From Amycolatopsis sp. CA-230715 (GTDB lineage: Bacteria > Actinomycetota > Actinomycetes > Mycobacteriales > Pseudonocardiaceae): a DNA stretch of 64,000 bases. Below, one piece after another: positions 18,314 to 30,300 of this stretch. Below the pieces are notes generated by a model. The model searched no databases and was not told where the DNA came from. It saw nothing but the letters and a program-made list of their open reading frames with translations. The DNA is taken from positions 8,555,501-8,619,500 of the forward strand of contig NZ_CP059997.1 of NCBI RefSeq assembly GCF_018736145.1, in the 5' to 3' direction. Position 1 is the stretch's first letter, and the number at the start of each line of letters is the position of its first letter. The translations under genes and the position numbers were made by a program.

Positions 18314-21300
18314 GTGCCGGAACAGGACAAGCTTGTCGAGTACCTCCGGCGCACCACGGCCGATCTCCACCGGGTGCGGCAGCGGTTGCTCGAAGTGGAG
18401 TCGCGGGGGGCCGAGCCCATCGCGATCGTCGGCGCGGCGTGCCACTACCCGGGCGGTGTGGACTCGCCGGAGGACCTGTGGCGGCTGGTGTCCTCGCGCG
18501 AGGAGGTCGTCGCGCCGCCGCCGGCCGATCGGGGCTGGCGGTTGACCGGGGAGCTGGCCTCCGCCCGCGGCGGATTCCTCACCGGTGCCGGGGAATTCGA
18601 CGCGGACTTCTTCGGTATCTCACCGCGCGAAGCGCTCGCGATGGACCCGCAGCAGCGGCTGCTGCTGGAGACGTCGTGGGAGGCCTTCGAACGGGCCGGG
18701 ATGGATCCGCAGGCACTGCGCGGCAGCCGCACCGGAGTCTTCATTGGACTGTCCTATCAGGACTACGGGATCCGGCTGCACGAACCGGACCCCGCGGTGG
18801 AGGGGCATCTGCTGACCGGGGGCACCAGCAGCGTGGCCTCGGGTAGGTTGGCCTACTTCTTCGGCCTGGAAGGGCCGGTGCTGACCGTGGACACGGCGTG
18901 CTCCTCGTCGTTGGTCGCGATGCACCTTGCCGCACAGGCGCTGCGCGGCGGCGAGTGCACGATGGCGATCGCGGGTGCCGCGGCCGTGATGGGCAATCCC
19001 GGGGTGATCACCGAGTTCGCGAGGCAGGGCGGCTTGTCCGCGGACGGGCGCTGCAAATCGTTCGCCGCCACCGCGGACGGTACCGGCTGGGCCGAGGGTG
19101 TGGCGGTGGTGGTGCTCGAGCGCCTGTCCGACGCGCGACGCGCCGGGCACCAGGTGCTCGCCGTGGTCCGGGGTTCCGCGGTGAACTCGGACGGCGCGTC
19201 CAACGGGCTGACCGCGCCGAACGGACCCGCGCAGGAACGGGTGATCCGGCAGGCGCTCGCCGGCGCTGGAATGTCCACTTCGGACGTCGATGTGGTGGAG
19301 GCGCACGGCACCGGCACGCTGCTGGGCGACCCGATCGAGGCGGGCGCGCTGATCGCCACCTACGGCAGCGGGCGGCGGAGCGACCGGCCGTTGTGGCTCG
19401 GGTCGGTCAAGTCGAACCTCGGGCACGCCCAGGCCGCCGCGGGCATGGCCGGTGTGCTCAAGATGCTCGAGGCGATGCGGCACGGCGTGCTGCCGGCGAC
19501 GCTGCACGCCGACGCGCCGAACCCGCGGGTCGACTGGGCAAGCGGCAACCTGCGCCTGCTGGTGGAGGCGACGAAGTGGCCGGACACCGGGCGCGCGCGG
19601 GCGGCCGGGGTGTCGTCGTTCGGGATCAGCGGTACCAACGCGCACGTCGTGCTCGAACAGGTGCCCGCCGCGGAGCCGGCGCCCGCGTCGCCCGTCGACC
19701 GTCCCTCGACCCTGCCGTGGCTCTTGTCCGCGGCGACGGACGCCGCGTTGCGTGAGCAAGCACGACGGTTGCGCGCCTGGCTCGCCGAGCAGCCCGGCGC
19801 CGATCCCGCCGACGTCGGTACGTCCTTGCTCAACGCTCGTGCCAGGCTCGGCCACCGGGCGGTCGTGCTGGGCGGTACCACCGAAGACTTCCTCCCCGGG
19901 CTCGACGCCCTGTCCCGCGGCGAACCCGCGGCGGGGGTCGTGGCCGGAGTGGCGCGCCCCGACCTCAAGGTCGCCTTCGTGTTCTCCGGCCAGGGTTCGC
20001 AGCGGCTCGGCATGGGCCGGACCCTGTACGACGAGTTCCCGGTTTTCGCCGACGCGTTCGACGCCGTCTCAGCGGCACTCGACCCGTACCTGGACCGGCC
20101 GGTGCGGGACGTGGTGTTCGGGGCCGACGCCGAGGTGCTCGCCGGCACCGCGTGGGCGCAACCGGGGTTGTTCGCTTTCGAAGTAGCCTTGTTCCGGCTC
20201 GTCGAGTCGTGGGGGGTGCGCCCGCACCACGTGCTCGGCCATTCGGTCGGCGAGATCGCCGCCGCCCACGTCGCCGATGTGCTCACGCTGGCGGACGCGG
20301 CCGCGATGGTCGCGGCAAGGGGCAGGCTCATGCAGGCACTGCCGCCCGGTGGCGCCATGGTCGCGGTGCAGGCGGGCGAACACGAGATCGAACCGGGCGC
20401 TGTCGCGGTCGCCGCCGTCAACGGGCCGGATTCGGTGGTGCTTTCCGGTGCGGAGCGGGCGGTGCTCGCCGTCGCCGAGGAATGGCGGGCTCGCGGGCGG
20501 CGGACCAAGCGACTGCCGGTGAGCCACGCCTTCCATTCCCCGATGGTCGAACCGATGCTGGCGGAGTTCGCGGACGTGGTGCGCGGGCTTTCCTTCGGCC
20601 CGGCGCGGATACCGGTGCTGTCGTGCACCACGGGGCGCCCGGCCGGCTCGGCGGAACTGGGCACCGCCGAGTACTGGGTGCGCAACGCCCGTGACACGGT
20701 TCGCTTCGCCGACGCGATCCGCGCGGCCGCGGAGCTCGGGGTCAACGCCTTCCTGGAAGTGGGCCCGGACGGCGCGCTGTGCGCGCCGGCGGGGGAGAGC
20801 GCGGGACCGGACGCGGTCGTCCTCCCGGCCACGGTCACCGGCCGAGCCGAGCCGGAGGCGCTGCTGTCGGCCGTGGCCGGGCTGACCACCCGGGGCGCCG
20901 CGGCGGAGTGGGGCGACCTGTTCGCCGGAGCGCGTCGGGTCGCACTGCCCACCTACGCGTTCCAGCGGCGGCACTACTGGCTGACGAGTACCGGCGAGCG
21001 GTCGCGGCGCACCGGCGACCCGGTGTCCGATGTGGACGGTTGGCGGCACGTCCCGGTGTGGCGCGAGGAAATCACGCCGGACCCTGTGCTCGCGGGGACG
21101 TGGGTCGTGGTCGGCGCCGAGAGCGAAGTGGTGCTGGCGGCGATCGGCGAGCACGGCGGTGAACCGCGCCGGGCCGAACTGGACCCGGCCGGGGTGGATC
21201 AGGAGGCGCTGGCGGACCGCCTGCGCGCCGCGGGTGAGCCCGCCGGTGTGGTGGCGGTACTGGACGGGGTGCCGCTGGCTGGCGTCGTGGCGTTGATCAA

Positions 21301-24300
21301 AGCCGTGGTCGACGTCGGTGCCCGGCTGTGGTGCCTCACCAACGATCCGCTCGTGCGGGGCGTAGCGCTTTGCGCCGCGGTGGAACATCCGGAGCACTGG
21401 GGTGGCCTGGTCGAGCTGGCGGAAGACGCGTCCCCGCGTGCGCTGGCGAGGGCGCTCGGCACCACCGGGCGCAGGCTGGCGGTTCGGGGCGACCGGTTGC
21501 TCGCGTGGGACCTGGAGCCGGTCGGAGCGACGGGGCCGAGCGAACCGGTCTGGCGGCCCAGCGGCACGGTGCTGGTCAGCGCGGTCACGGCAGGGGAGGG
21601 CGGCCCGCTCGTGCGGTGGCTGCTGGACAACGGGGCGGCGAAGGTGGTGCTCGCGGTCGCCCCCGGCCGGGCGCGGTCGGCTCCGGACCCGGCCGTCGCG
21701 GTCGTCGAATGGGACCCGGCCGATCCCGGTGCGCTGGGCCGGGTGGTCGACGGGGAGCGGATCACGACCGCGGTCCATCTCGGCGGCGTGGGCGACCATC
21801 GGCCGATCGCCGACCTGGACCCCGCCGAGCTGCCCGATCTCACCTCGGCCGTGGTCCAGCTGGCCGCTCTGCCCGAGGTGGAGCTGGTGACCTTCGGGTC
21901 GGTGGCCGGTGTCCTCGGTCGTGCCGGTCATGCGCTGGTGGCCGCGGCCGACGCGTTCGCCGCGGCGAACGCCGCGAAGTCCTTGCTGTGGGGGCCTTGG
22001 CTCGGTGCCGACGAGGACGAGCGGTACCGCCCGATGCCGGCGGAACTCGCGTTGCGCGCTTTCCAGTCGGCGATGAGTGCTACCGCCGGAACCGAGGTCG
22101 TGGTCGATGTCGCCGAGCCGCCAGGAGGCGGCGACCTCGCGGGACTTCCGCCGCGCGAGCGGGCACGCGAACTGGTCAGCCTGGTACGCGCGCAGGCCGC
22201 CGCCGTGCTCGGCCACAGTTCACCGCGGGAGGTGGCGAGCGACGGCACCTTCCGCGCGGCCGGGTTCGATTCGTTGACCGCCGTGCTGCTGCGCGACCGG
22301 CTGCGCGCCGCGACCGGGATCCCGCTTCCGGCGACGATGGTCTTCGACCACCCGACCCCCGCCGCGCTGGCCGCGTTCCTGAACTCCGCCCTGAGCGGAG
22401 GAGCCGACGCGACGGCCGAGGAGCGCGCCCCCGTGCGGACCGCCTCGGACGAGCCGATCGCCGTGGTGTCCATGGGGTGCCGGTACCCGGGCGACGTCTG
22501 CTCACCGGAGGACCTGTGGCGGGTGGTCGACGACGGGATCGACGCGATCACGGCCTTTCCGGCCGACCGGGGCTGGCGGGTACCGGGGACGCTGCCCGTC
22601 GGGCACGGCGGTTTCGTCCGCGGTGCGGCGGAGTTCGACGCGGAGTTCTTCGGCGTCTCACCGCGCGAGGCGGTGGCGATGGACCCGCAGCAGCGGTTGC
22701 TGCTGGAGATCACGTGGGAGACGTTCGAGCGAGCCGGTATCGACCCGCACTCCTTGCGCGGAAGCCGGACCGGCGTGTTCGTCGGGGTCGCGGGACGGGA
22801 CTACGGCGGGGCTCTCGATCAGGCGCCGGAGGACAGCGCCGGGTACGTGCTGACCGGTGCCGCGACCAGTGTCGTGTCGGGCAGGGTGGCCTACACCTTC
22901 GGGCTCGAGGGGCCCGCGCTGACGGTGGACACCGCGTGCTCGTCCTCGCTGGTAGCGGTGCACCTCGCCATGCAGGCGCTGCGCCGCGGTGAGTGTTCGA
23001 TGGCACTGGCCGGTGGGGTCACCGTGATGGCGACCCCGATCGGGTTCGTGGAGTTCGCCCAGCAGAACGGGTTGGCGGCCGACGGCCGGTGCAAGGCATT
23101 CGCCGCGGCCGCGGACGGCACCGGGTGGGCGGAGGGCGCCGGAACGCTGCTGCTGGAACGACTTTCCGACGCGCGCCGCAACGGGCACCGGGTCCTGGCC
23201 GTCCTTCGCGGTTCCGCGGTGAACTCCGACGGCGCGACCAACGGGTTGTCCGCGCCGAACGGTCCTTCGCAGGAACGGGTGATCCGGCACGCGCTGGCGG
23301 ACGCCGGCCTGACCGCGGCGGACGTGGACGTGGTGGAGGGGCACGGCACGGGGACCGAACTGGGCGACCCGATCGAAGCACAGGCGCTGCTGGCGACCTA
23401 CGGCCAGGCGCGCGCCGGGGACCGGCCCCTCTGGCTCGGTTCGCTCAAGTCGAACATCGGGCACGCCCAAGCCGCCGCCGGTGTCGCGGGCGTGATGAAG
23501 ATGGTGCTGGCACTGCGGCACGGCGTGCTCCCGAAGACCCTGCACGTCGATCGGCCCTCACCACACGTGGACTGGCGTTCGGGCTCGGTCCGGCTGCTGG
23601 CGGAGCACCGGCCGTGGCCGAGCACCCGCGGGCCGAGGCGTGCCGGCGTGTCTTCGTTCGGGCTCAGCGGTACCAACGCGCACGTCATCGTGGAGCAGGC
23701 CGAAGCAGTGGAAGAACCGCGCGAGCACGAGGCGACTCGGCCGCCCCTCGTGCCGTGGGCGCTTTCCGCCCGCAGCAGGGACGCGTTGCGAGCGCAGGCG
23801 GCCCGGCTGCTCACCGCCACTGCCGCCGATCCGGTCGACATCGGGCGCACCCTCGGTGTGGCAAGGGCCGGGCTCGAACACCGAGCGGTCGTACTGGGCC
23901 GCGACCGTGCTGAACTCGTCGAGGGCCTGACCGCGCTGGCAGGGGGGAGCGATTCGCCCGGCGTGGTGCGGGGAACGGTGTCGGAGGGACGCACCGCGTT
24001 CTTGTTCAGCGGCCAGGGATCGCAGCGGGCCGGCGCCGGGCGCGGACTGTACGAGCGGTACCCGCGGTTCGCCAGCGCGTACGACGAGGTGTGTGCCCAC
24101 CTGGACCCTTTGCTGGGATGTTCGCTGCGGGAGGTGGCGCTGGACGGCGACGCGGGCATCGATCGCACCGATCACGCCCAGGCGGCGCTGTTCGCCCTGG
24201 AAGTCGCCCTGTACCGGCTGCTCGTCGGGTTCGGCGGTGAACCGGACGTCGTGGTGGGACATTCCGTCGGCGAGGTGGCCGCGGCACACGTGGCCGGGGT

Positions 24301-27300
24301 GTTCTCGCTGGCGGACGCGTGCGTTCTGGTTGCCGCCCGCGGACGGCTCATGCGGGCGCTGCCACCAGGGGGTGCGATGGTGGCCGTGGAAGCGGGGGAG
24401 CACGAGGTGCTCGGGTCGCTGACCGGGCGGGAACGGGTGGCGATCGCCGCTGTCAACGGGCCGAGGTCGGTGGTGCTCTCGGGCGCGGAGGCCGAGGTCG
24501 ACGACGTCGCACGCGGCTGGGCCGATGCCGGGCGGCGGACCAGGAAGCTGCGTGTCGGCCACGGTTTCCACTCCGCACTGATCGACCCGATGCTCGCCGA
24601 GTTCCGGGAGGTCTTGGCCGGTCTGTCCGGCGCGGAGCCGAAGACGGCGTTCGTGTCGACCGTGACCGGCCGGCGCGCGGGTGGTGAAGTGGCGTCCCCG
24701 GACTACTGGGTGCGGCACGCGAGGGAGACGGTGCGCTTCGCTGACGCCGTGTGCGCGGCGGAAGCCGAGGACGTGACGAACTACGTCGAGCTGGGTCCGG
24801 ACGCTTCGCTCGTCGCGGCGGCGCAGGACTGTCTCGGCGAACCGGATCGGTGCGCGCTGGCGCCGGTGCTGCGCGCCGACCGACCGGAGGCGCTCTCCGC
24901 GCTGTCCGCGCTGGCGTTGTTGCACGTCCGTGGTGCGGCCGAGCTGGACTGGGACGGACTGCTGGCGAACGGCCGGGTGATCGACTTGCCCACCTACGCC
25001 TTCCAACGGGACCGCTACTGGCTGGAGCCCGCTGCCACGCGCCCCGACGGTGAATTCTGGGCACTGCTGGAAAGGGCCGACCCTGGCCAGCCGTTGTCCT
25101 CCGTGCTGCCCGAGCTGGAGGCGATGCGTCAAGAGTCCACAGTGGACTCCTGGCGGTACCGGGTCACCTGGCTCGCGCTCGGCTCACCCCCGGAACCGTC
25201 GGCTCGCGGCACGTGGCTGGTCGTCGTGCCGGAGAACGGGGCTTCGCCGCTCGACGGCGCCGTTCGAACGATGACCGTCAGTGCGGCCGATGACCGCGAA
25301 CGCATCGCGGATCGCGTTCGCGCGATCGCGGCCGAGGAACACCTGGAGCGGGTGGTTTCCTTCCTCGCGCTCGACGACGAGCCGAGCGGTTTCTCCGCGA
25401 CGGTCGCGCTCGTCCAGGCGCTGGGTGACGCCGAAGTCGCCGCGCCGCTGTGGTGTGTGACCAGGGGCGCGGTTTCGGTCGGCCGAGCCGACCCGTTGAC
25501 CAGCCCGACCCAGGCGCTCGTGTGGGGGCTGGGCGCCGTGCTCGGGATGGAGCAACCCGCCCGGTGGGGCGGGATCGTCGACCTGCCGGGAGAGACCACC
25601 GGACCGGAGCTGCGCTTGCTCGCCGCGTACATCGCGGGCGAGACCGGTGAGGATCGGATCGCTCTCCGTTCCGGCACGGCCCACGGTTGCCGTCTGGTCC
25701 ATGCCCCCGCGCCGCGTGGGCCAGGGGCGCCGACGTGGCGCCCGCACGGCACCGCGCTGGTGACCGGGGGGACCGGTGCGCTGGGAGCGCAAACCGCCAG
25801 GTGGCTGGCCCATGACGGCGTCGACCACCTCGTCCTGGTCAGTCGAACCGGTCGCGCCGCGCCGGGTGCCGAAGCATTGGAACGAGAACTGACCGACCTC
25901 GGCGCGACGGTCACGATCGTCGCGTGCGACGTGGCCGACCGGGAAGCCCTCGCCGCCGTGCTCGCGGCCGTTCCCGAGCACCACCCGCTGACCGTCGTCG
26001 TGCACGCCGCCGGGGTCCTCGACGACGGTCTTGTCGACACGCTGACCGTCGAGCGCGCCGAACGTGCGTTGCGGCCGAAGGCGCTGGGGGCGTGGCACCT
26101 GCACGAGCTGACCCGTGATCTCGACCTGGCCGCGTTCGTGCTGTTTTCTTCGGCAGGCGCGGTCTTCGGTTCGGCGGGCCAGGCGAACTACGCACCCGGC
26201 AACGCGTTCCTCGACGCACTGGCCACGCACCGCAGGGACAACGGGCTCCCGGCGACCGCCATCGCGTGGGGTGCGTGGGCGGGTACCGGTATGGCGACCG
26301 GTGCCGTCGCGGACGCACTGGACCGCAACGGGCTCCCCGCGATCGATCCGGCGCTGGCACTCACCGCACTGCGCCGCGCCCTCTCCGACGGTGAAACCAC
26401 CTTGATGGTGGCGGACATCGACTGGGACCGTTACTGGGACGTCTTCACGTCGACCCGTCCCGGTGCCTTCGTCTCCGAGTTGCCCGAGGCGGCCGACCGT
26501 GTGCGTTCGGCGCCCGGTCCGGCCCTCGTGCGACTGACCGGACTGTCCGAACGGGAGCAACTCGGTGCCCTGTCCACGCGGATCACCGCGGAACTCGCGG
26601 CCGTCCTCGGGCATGCTTCGGCCGACCGGGTCGAAACCGGCAGGACCTTCGGTGAACTCGGGGTGGATTCCCTCGCCGCCGTGCAACTCCGCAACCGGAT
26701 GAGCGCCGCGACCGGGTTGCGGCTCACCACCGGGGTGATCTTCGACCACCCGACTCCGGCCGCGCTGGCGCGGCACCTGCGGTCGAAGCTCGCCGAGGAC
26801 GTCCCGGCCCCCGCCGAATCCGCGGCGATCGCGACCAGTGGCGATGATCCTGTGGTGCTGGTGGGGATGGCCTGTCGCTACCCCGGTGGTCTGGACACCC
26901 CCGAAAAGCTTTGGGACTTGGTGCTCAACGGCGAGGACGCGCTGACCGGGCCCCCGCTCGACCGAGGGTGGCGGGTGGACGGGATCGCGGCGCTGACCAC
27001 CGGGGTCGGTGGTTTCGTGCACGACGCGTCCTGGTTCGACGCCGGGTTCTTCGGCATTTCGCCGCGCGAGGCGGTGGCGATGGACCCGCAGCAGCGGTTG
27101 CTGCTGGAGACCTCGTGGGAGGTGTTCGAGCGCGCGGGTATCGATCCAGCCGTGTTGCGAGGCAGCCGGACCGGGGTGTTCGTCGGCATCGCGGGGGGCG
27201 ACTACGTGGCGGCCCTGCGCGAGGCGCCCGAGGGAAGGGACGGATTCCTCGTCGTCGGCAACGCGCCGAGCGTGGTTTCCGGCCGCCTGTCGTACACCTT

Positions 27301-30300
27301 CGGCCTCGAAGGGCCTTCGGTGACGGTGGATACGGCCTGTTCGTCTTCGCTGGTGGCCTTGCACATGGCGGCGAAGGCGGTGCGGGACGGCGAGTGCTCG
27401 ATGGCGTTGGCCGGCGCGGCGACCGTGTTCGCCACGACCGAGGCGTTCGCGGAGTTCGAACGCCAGGGGGCGCTGAGCCCGGATGGCCGGTGCAAGTCGT
27501 TCTCCGCTGGTGCCGATGGCACGGGTTTCGGGGAAGGGGCGGCCGTGGTGCTGGTGGAGCGGTTGTCGGATGCGCGTCGGAATGGGCATCGGGTGTTGGC
27601 GGTGGTGCGGGGTTCTGCGGTGAATTCGGATGGTGCGTCGAATGGGTTGACGGCGCCTAATGGTCCGTCGCAGGAGCGGGTGATTCGGGAGGCGTTGGCG
27701 AGTGCGGGTCTTGGTGTGTCGGATGTGGATGTGGTGGAGGCGCATGGGACGGGTACGGCGTTGGGTGATCCGATTGAGGCTGAGGCGTTGTTGGCGACGT
27801 ATGGGCGGGGTCGTGAGCGGCCGTTGTGGTTGGGGTCGGTGAAGTCCAACATCGGCCACACCCAGGCCGCGGCCGGGATGGCGGGCGTGCTGAAGATGGT
27901 GCAGGCGATGCGGCACGGTGTTCTGCCGATGACCCTGCATGTCTCCGAGCCGACGCCGCATGTGGATTGGTCTTCGGGTGGGGTGCGGTTGTTGACCGAG
28001 AATCGGGAGTGGGACGGCGGGGGGCGTGTCCGGCGGGCCGCGGTGTCGTCGTTCGGGATCAGCGGCACCAACGCACACGTGATCCTGGAGCAGGCGCCCG
28101 CGGAGCCGGACGCGCCGGTCACCGCGGCACCGTCGTCAGTGGTGCCCTGGGTGCTGTCCGGGCACACCCCGGAAGCGCTGCGCGCTCAAGCCGAACGGCT
28201 GCGGGCGTATCTGGCGGAGGACGACGACAGGTCGGCTGCCGACATCGGGCTCTCGCTCGCGACCACGCGTTCGGCGTTGGCGCATCGTGCGGTGGTGGTG
28301 GGTGGTGGGTGTGGTGAGTTGGGTGTGGGGTTGTCGGATTTGGGGTTGGGTGTGGTGGGGTCGGTGGGTGGTGTGGGTGGGGTGGTGTTTGTGTTTCCGG
28401 GGCAGGGGTCGCAGTGGGTGGGGATGGGGCGGGAGTTGTATGGGTGTTCGGGGGTGTTTCGGGCGGAGTTTGATGCGTGTTGTGGGGTGGTGGAGTCGGT
28501 GGCGGGGTGGTCGTTGATGGAGGTGTTGTGGGGTGGGGAGGAGGTGTTGGGGCGGATTGAGTTGTTGCAGCCGTTGTTGTTCGCGGTGATGGTGTCGTTG
28601 GCGGCGGTGTGGCGGTGGTTGGGGGTGGAGCCCGCGGCGGTGGTGGGTCATTCCCAGGGTGAGGTGGCGGCGGTGTATGTGGCGGGTGGGTTGTCGTTGT
28701 CGGACGCGGTGCGGGTGGTGGTGTTGCGTAGTGCGTTGTTCGCGCGGGAGTTGGTGGGGCGGGGAGCGATCGCGTCGGTGGGGTTACCGGTGGAGGTGGT
28801 GCGGGAGCGGTTGGTGGAAGGGGTGGTGGTGGCGGGGGTGAGCAGTCCGGGGATGACCATGGTCGCTGGTGCGGAAGAGGTGTTGCGGGAATGGGTGGAG
28901 GCGATGGTGGAGCGGGGGACGCGGGCGCGGGTGGTTCCGGCCACGGTGGCCTCGCATAGCGCGCAGGTTGATCGGTTGCGTGCCGAGCTGATGGGGATGT
29001 TGTCCGGGATCCAGCCCCGGCAAGCGGCGGTACCGGTGTATTCCACGGTGACCGGCGGAGTGCTCGATACCGCGGACATGGGGCCACGGTACTGGTTCGA
29101 CAACGCCCGCCACCCGGTGCGATTCCAGACCGCGACCGAGGCACTGCTGGCCGACGGCTTCGACGTGTTCGTCGAATGCAGCGCACACCCGGTCCTGACC
29201 ACCGCGATCGAAGACACCCTCCACACCACAACCACAACCACCCACAACACCACCGACGACAACAACACCACCGACGACAACAACACCACCGACGACAACA
29301 ACACCAGCAATACCAACGATGTCAGCAACACCAACGATGTCAGCAAGACCAGCAACACCAACGTTAGTGGCGCCAGTGGTGTCAGTGGTGTTGGTGGCGC
29401 TGGTGGTGGTGTGGTGGTGGGGTCGTTGCGTCGGGGGCAGGGTGGGTTGGATCGGTTGTTGCGGTCGGTGGCGGGGGTGTGGGTGCGGGGTGTGGGGGTG
29501 TGGTGGGAGCGGTTGTTTTCTGGTGCGGTGCGGGTGGAGTTGCCGACGTATTCGTTTCAGCGGCAGCGGTATTGGTTGAGTCCCCCGGCACCGGCGCCGG
29601 GACCGTCGGGGTGGGAGGGGTTGGGGGAGTTGTTCGGGGGTGGGGATGTGGTTGAGCGGTTGGGGTTGGGGCCGGGGGACACGGCGGTGGAGGCGGTGGA
29701 GGCGGTGCGGGCGTGGTGGGGTGATCGGCGGGTGGAGGAGGTGACGCGGGGGTGGCGGTATCGGTTCCGGTGGCAGCCGTTGACGGTGCCCGCGGCGGTG
29801 GTGGACGGGGTGTGGGTGGTGGTGGTTCCGGCCGGATGCGCGATACCGGTGCTGGTGCCCGGGGCGCGGGTGGTGGAGATCGATATGGCGGTGTCCTCGG
29901 TGGCCGAGATGGCCGAGGCGGTGTGGGGGTGTGGTGATGGCCGGCCGGTGTCGGGGGTGTTGTCGTTGCTGGGGCTGGATTCCCGCCCGTGCGCGCAGGA
30001 GCCGGCGGTGGTGCGGAGTTTGCTGTTCAACACCGAGTTGTTACGCGGTGGCGGGGACGCGGTGGTGTGGTGGGCCACCCAGGGCGGGGATCCGATGCGG
30101 GCGCAGTTATGGGGTGCCGGGCGGGTGGCCGCGTTGGAACATCCCGGCCGGTGGGGCGGGCTGGTGCAGTTACCCGAGGTACTCGACGAGCGGGCCGTGA
30201 CCCGGCTGGGCGCGGTGCTCGGGCAGCGGCGGGAAGACCAGGTCCGCATCAGCGCCGACGGGGTGTTCGGGCGACGAATGATCCCCGCCGGAACCGACCC

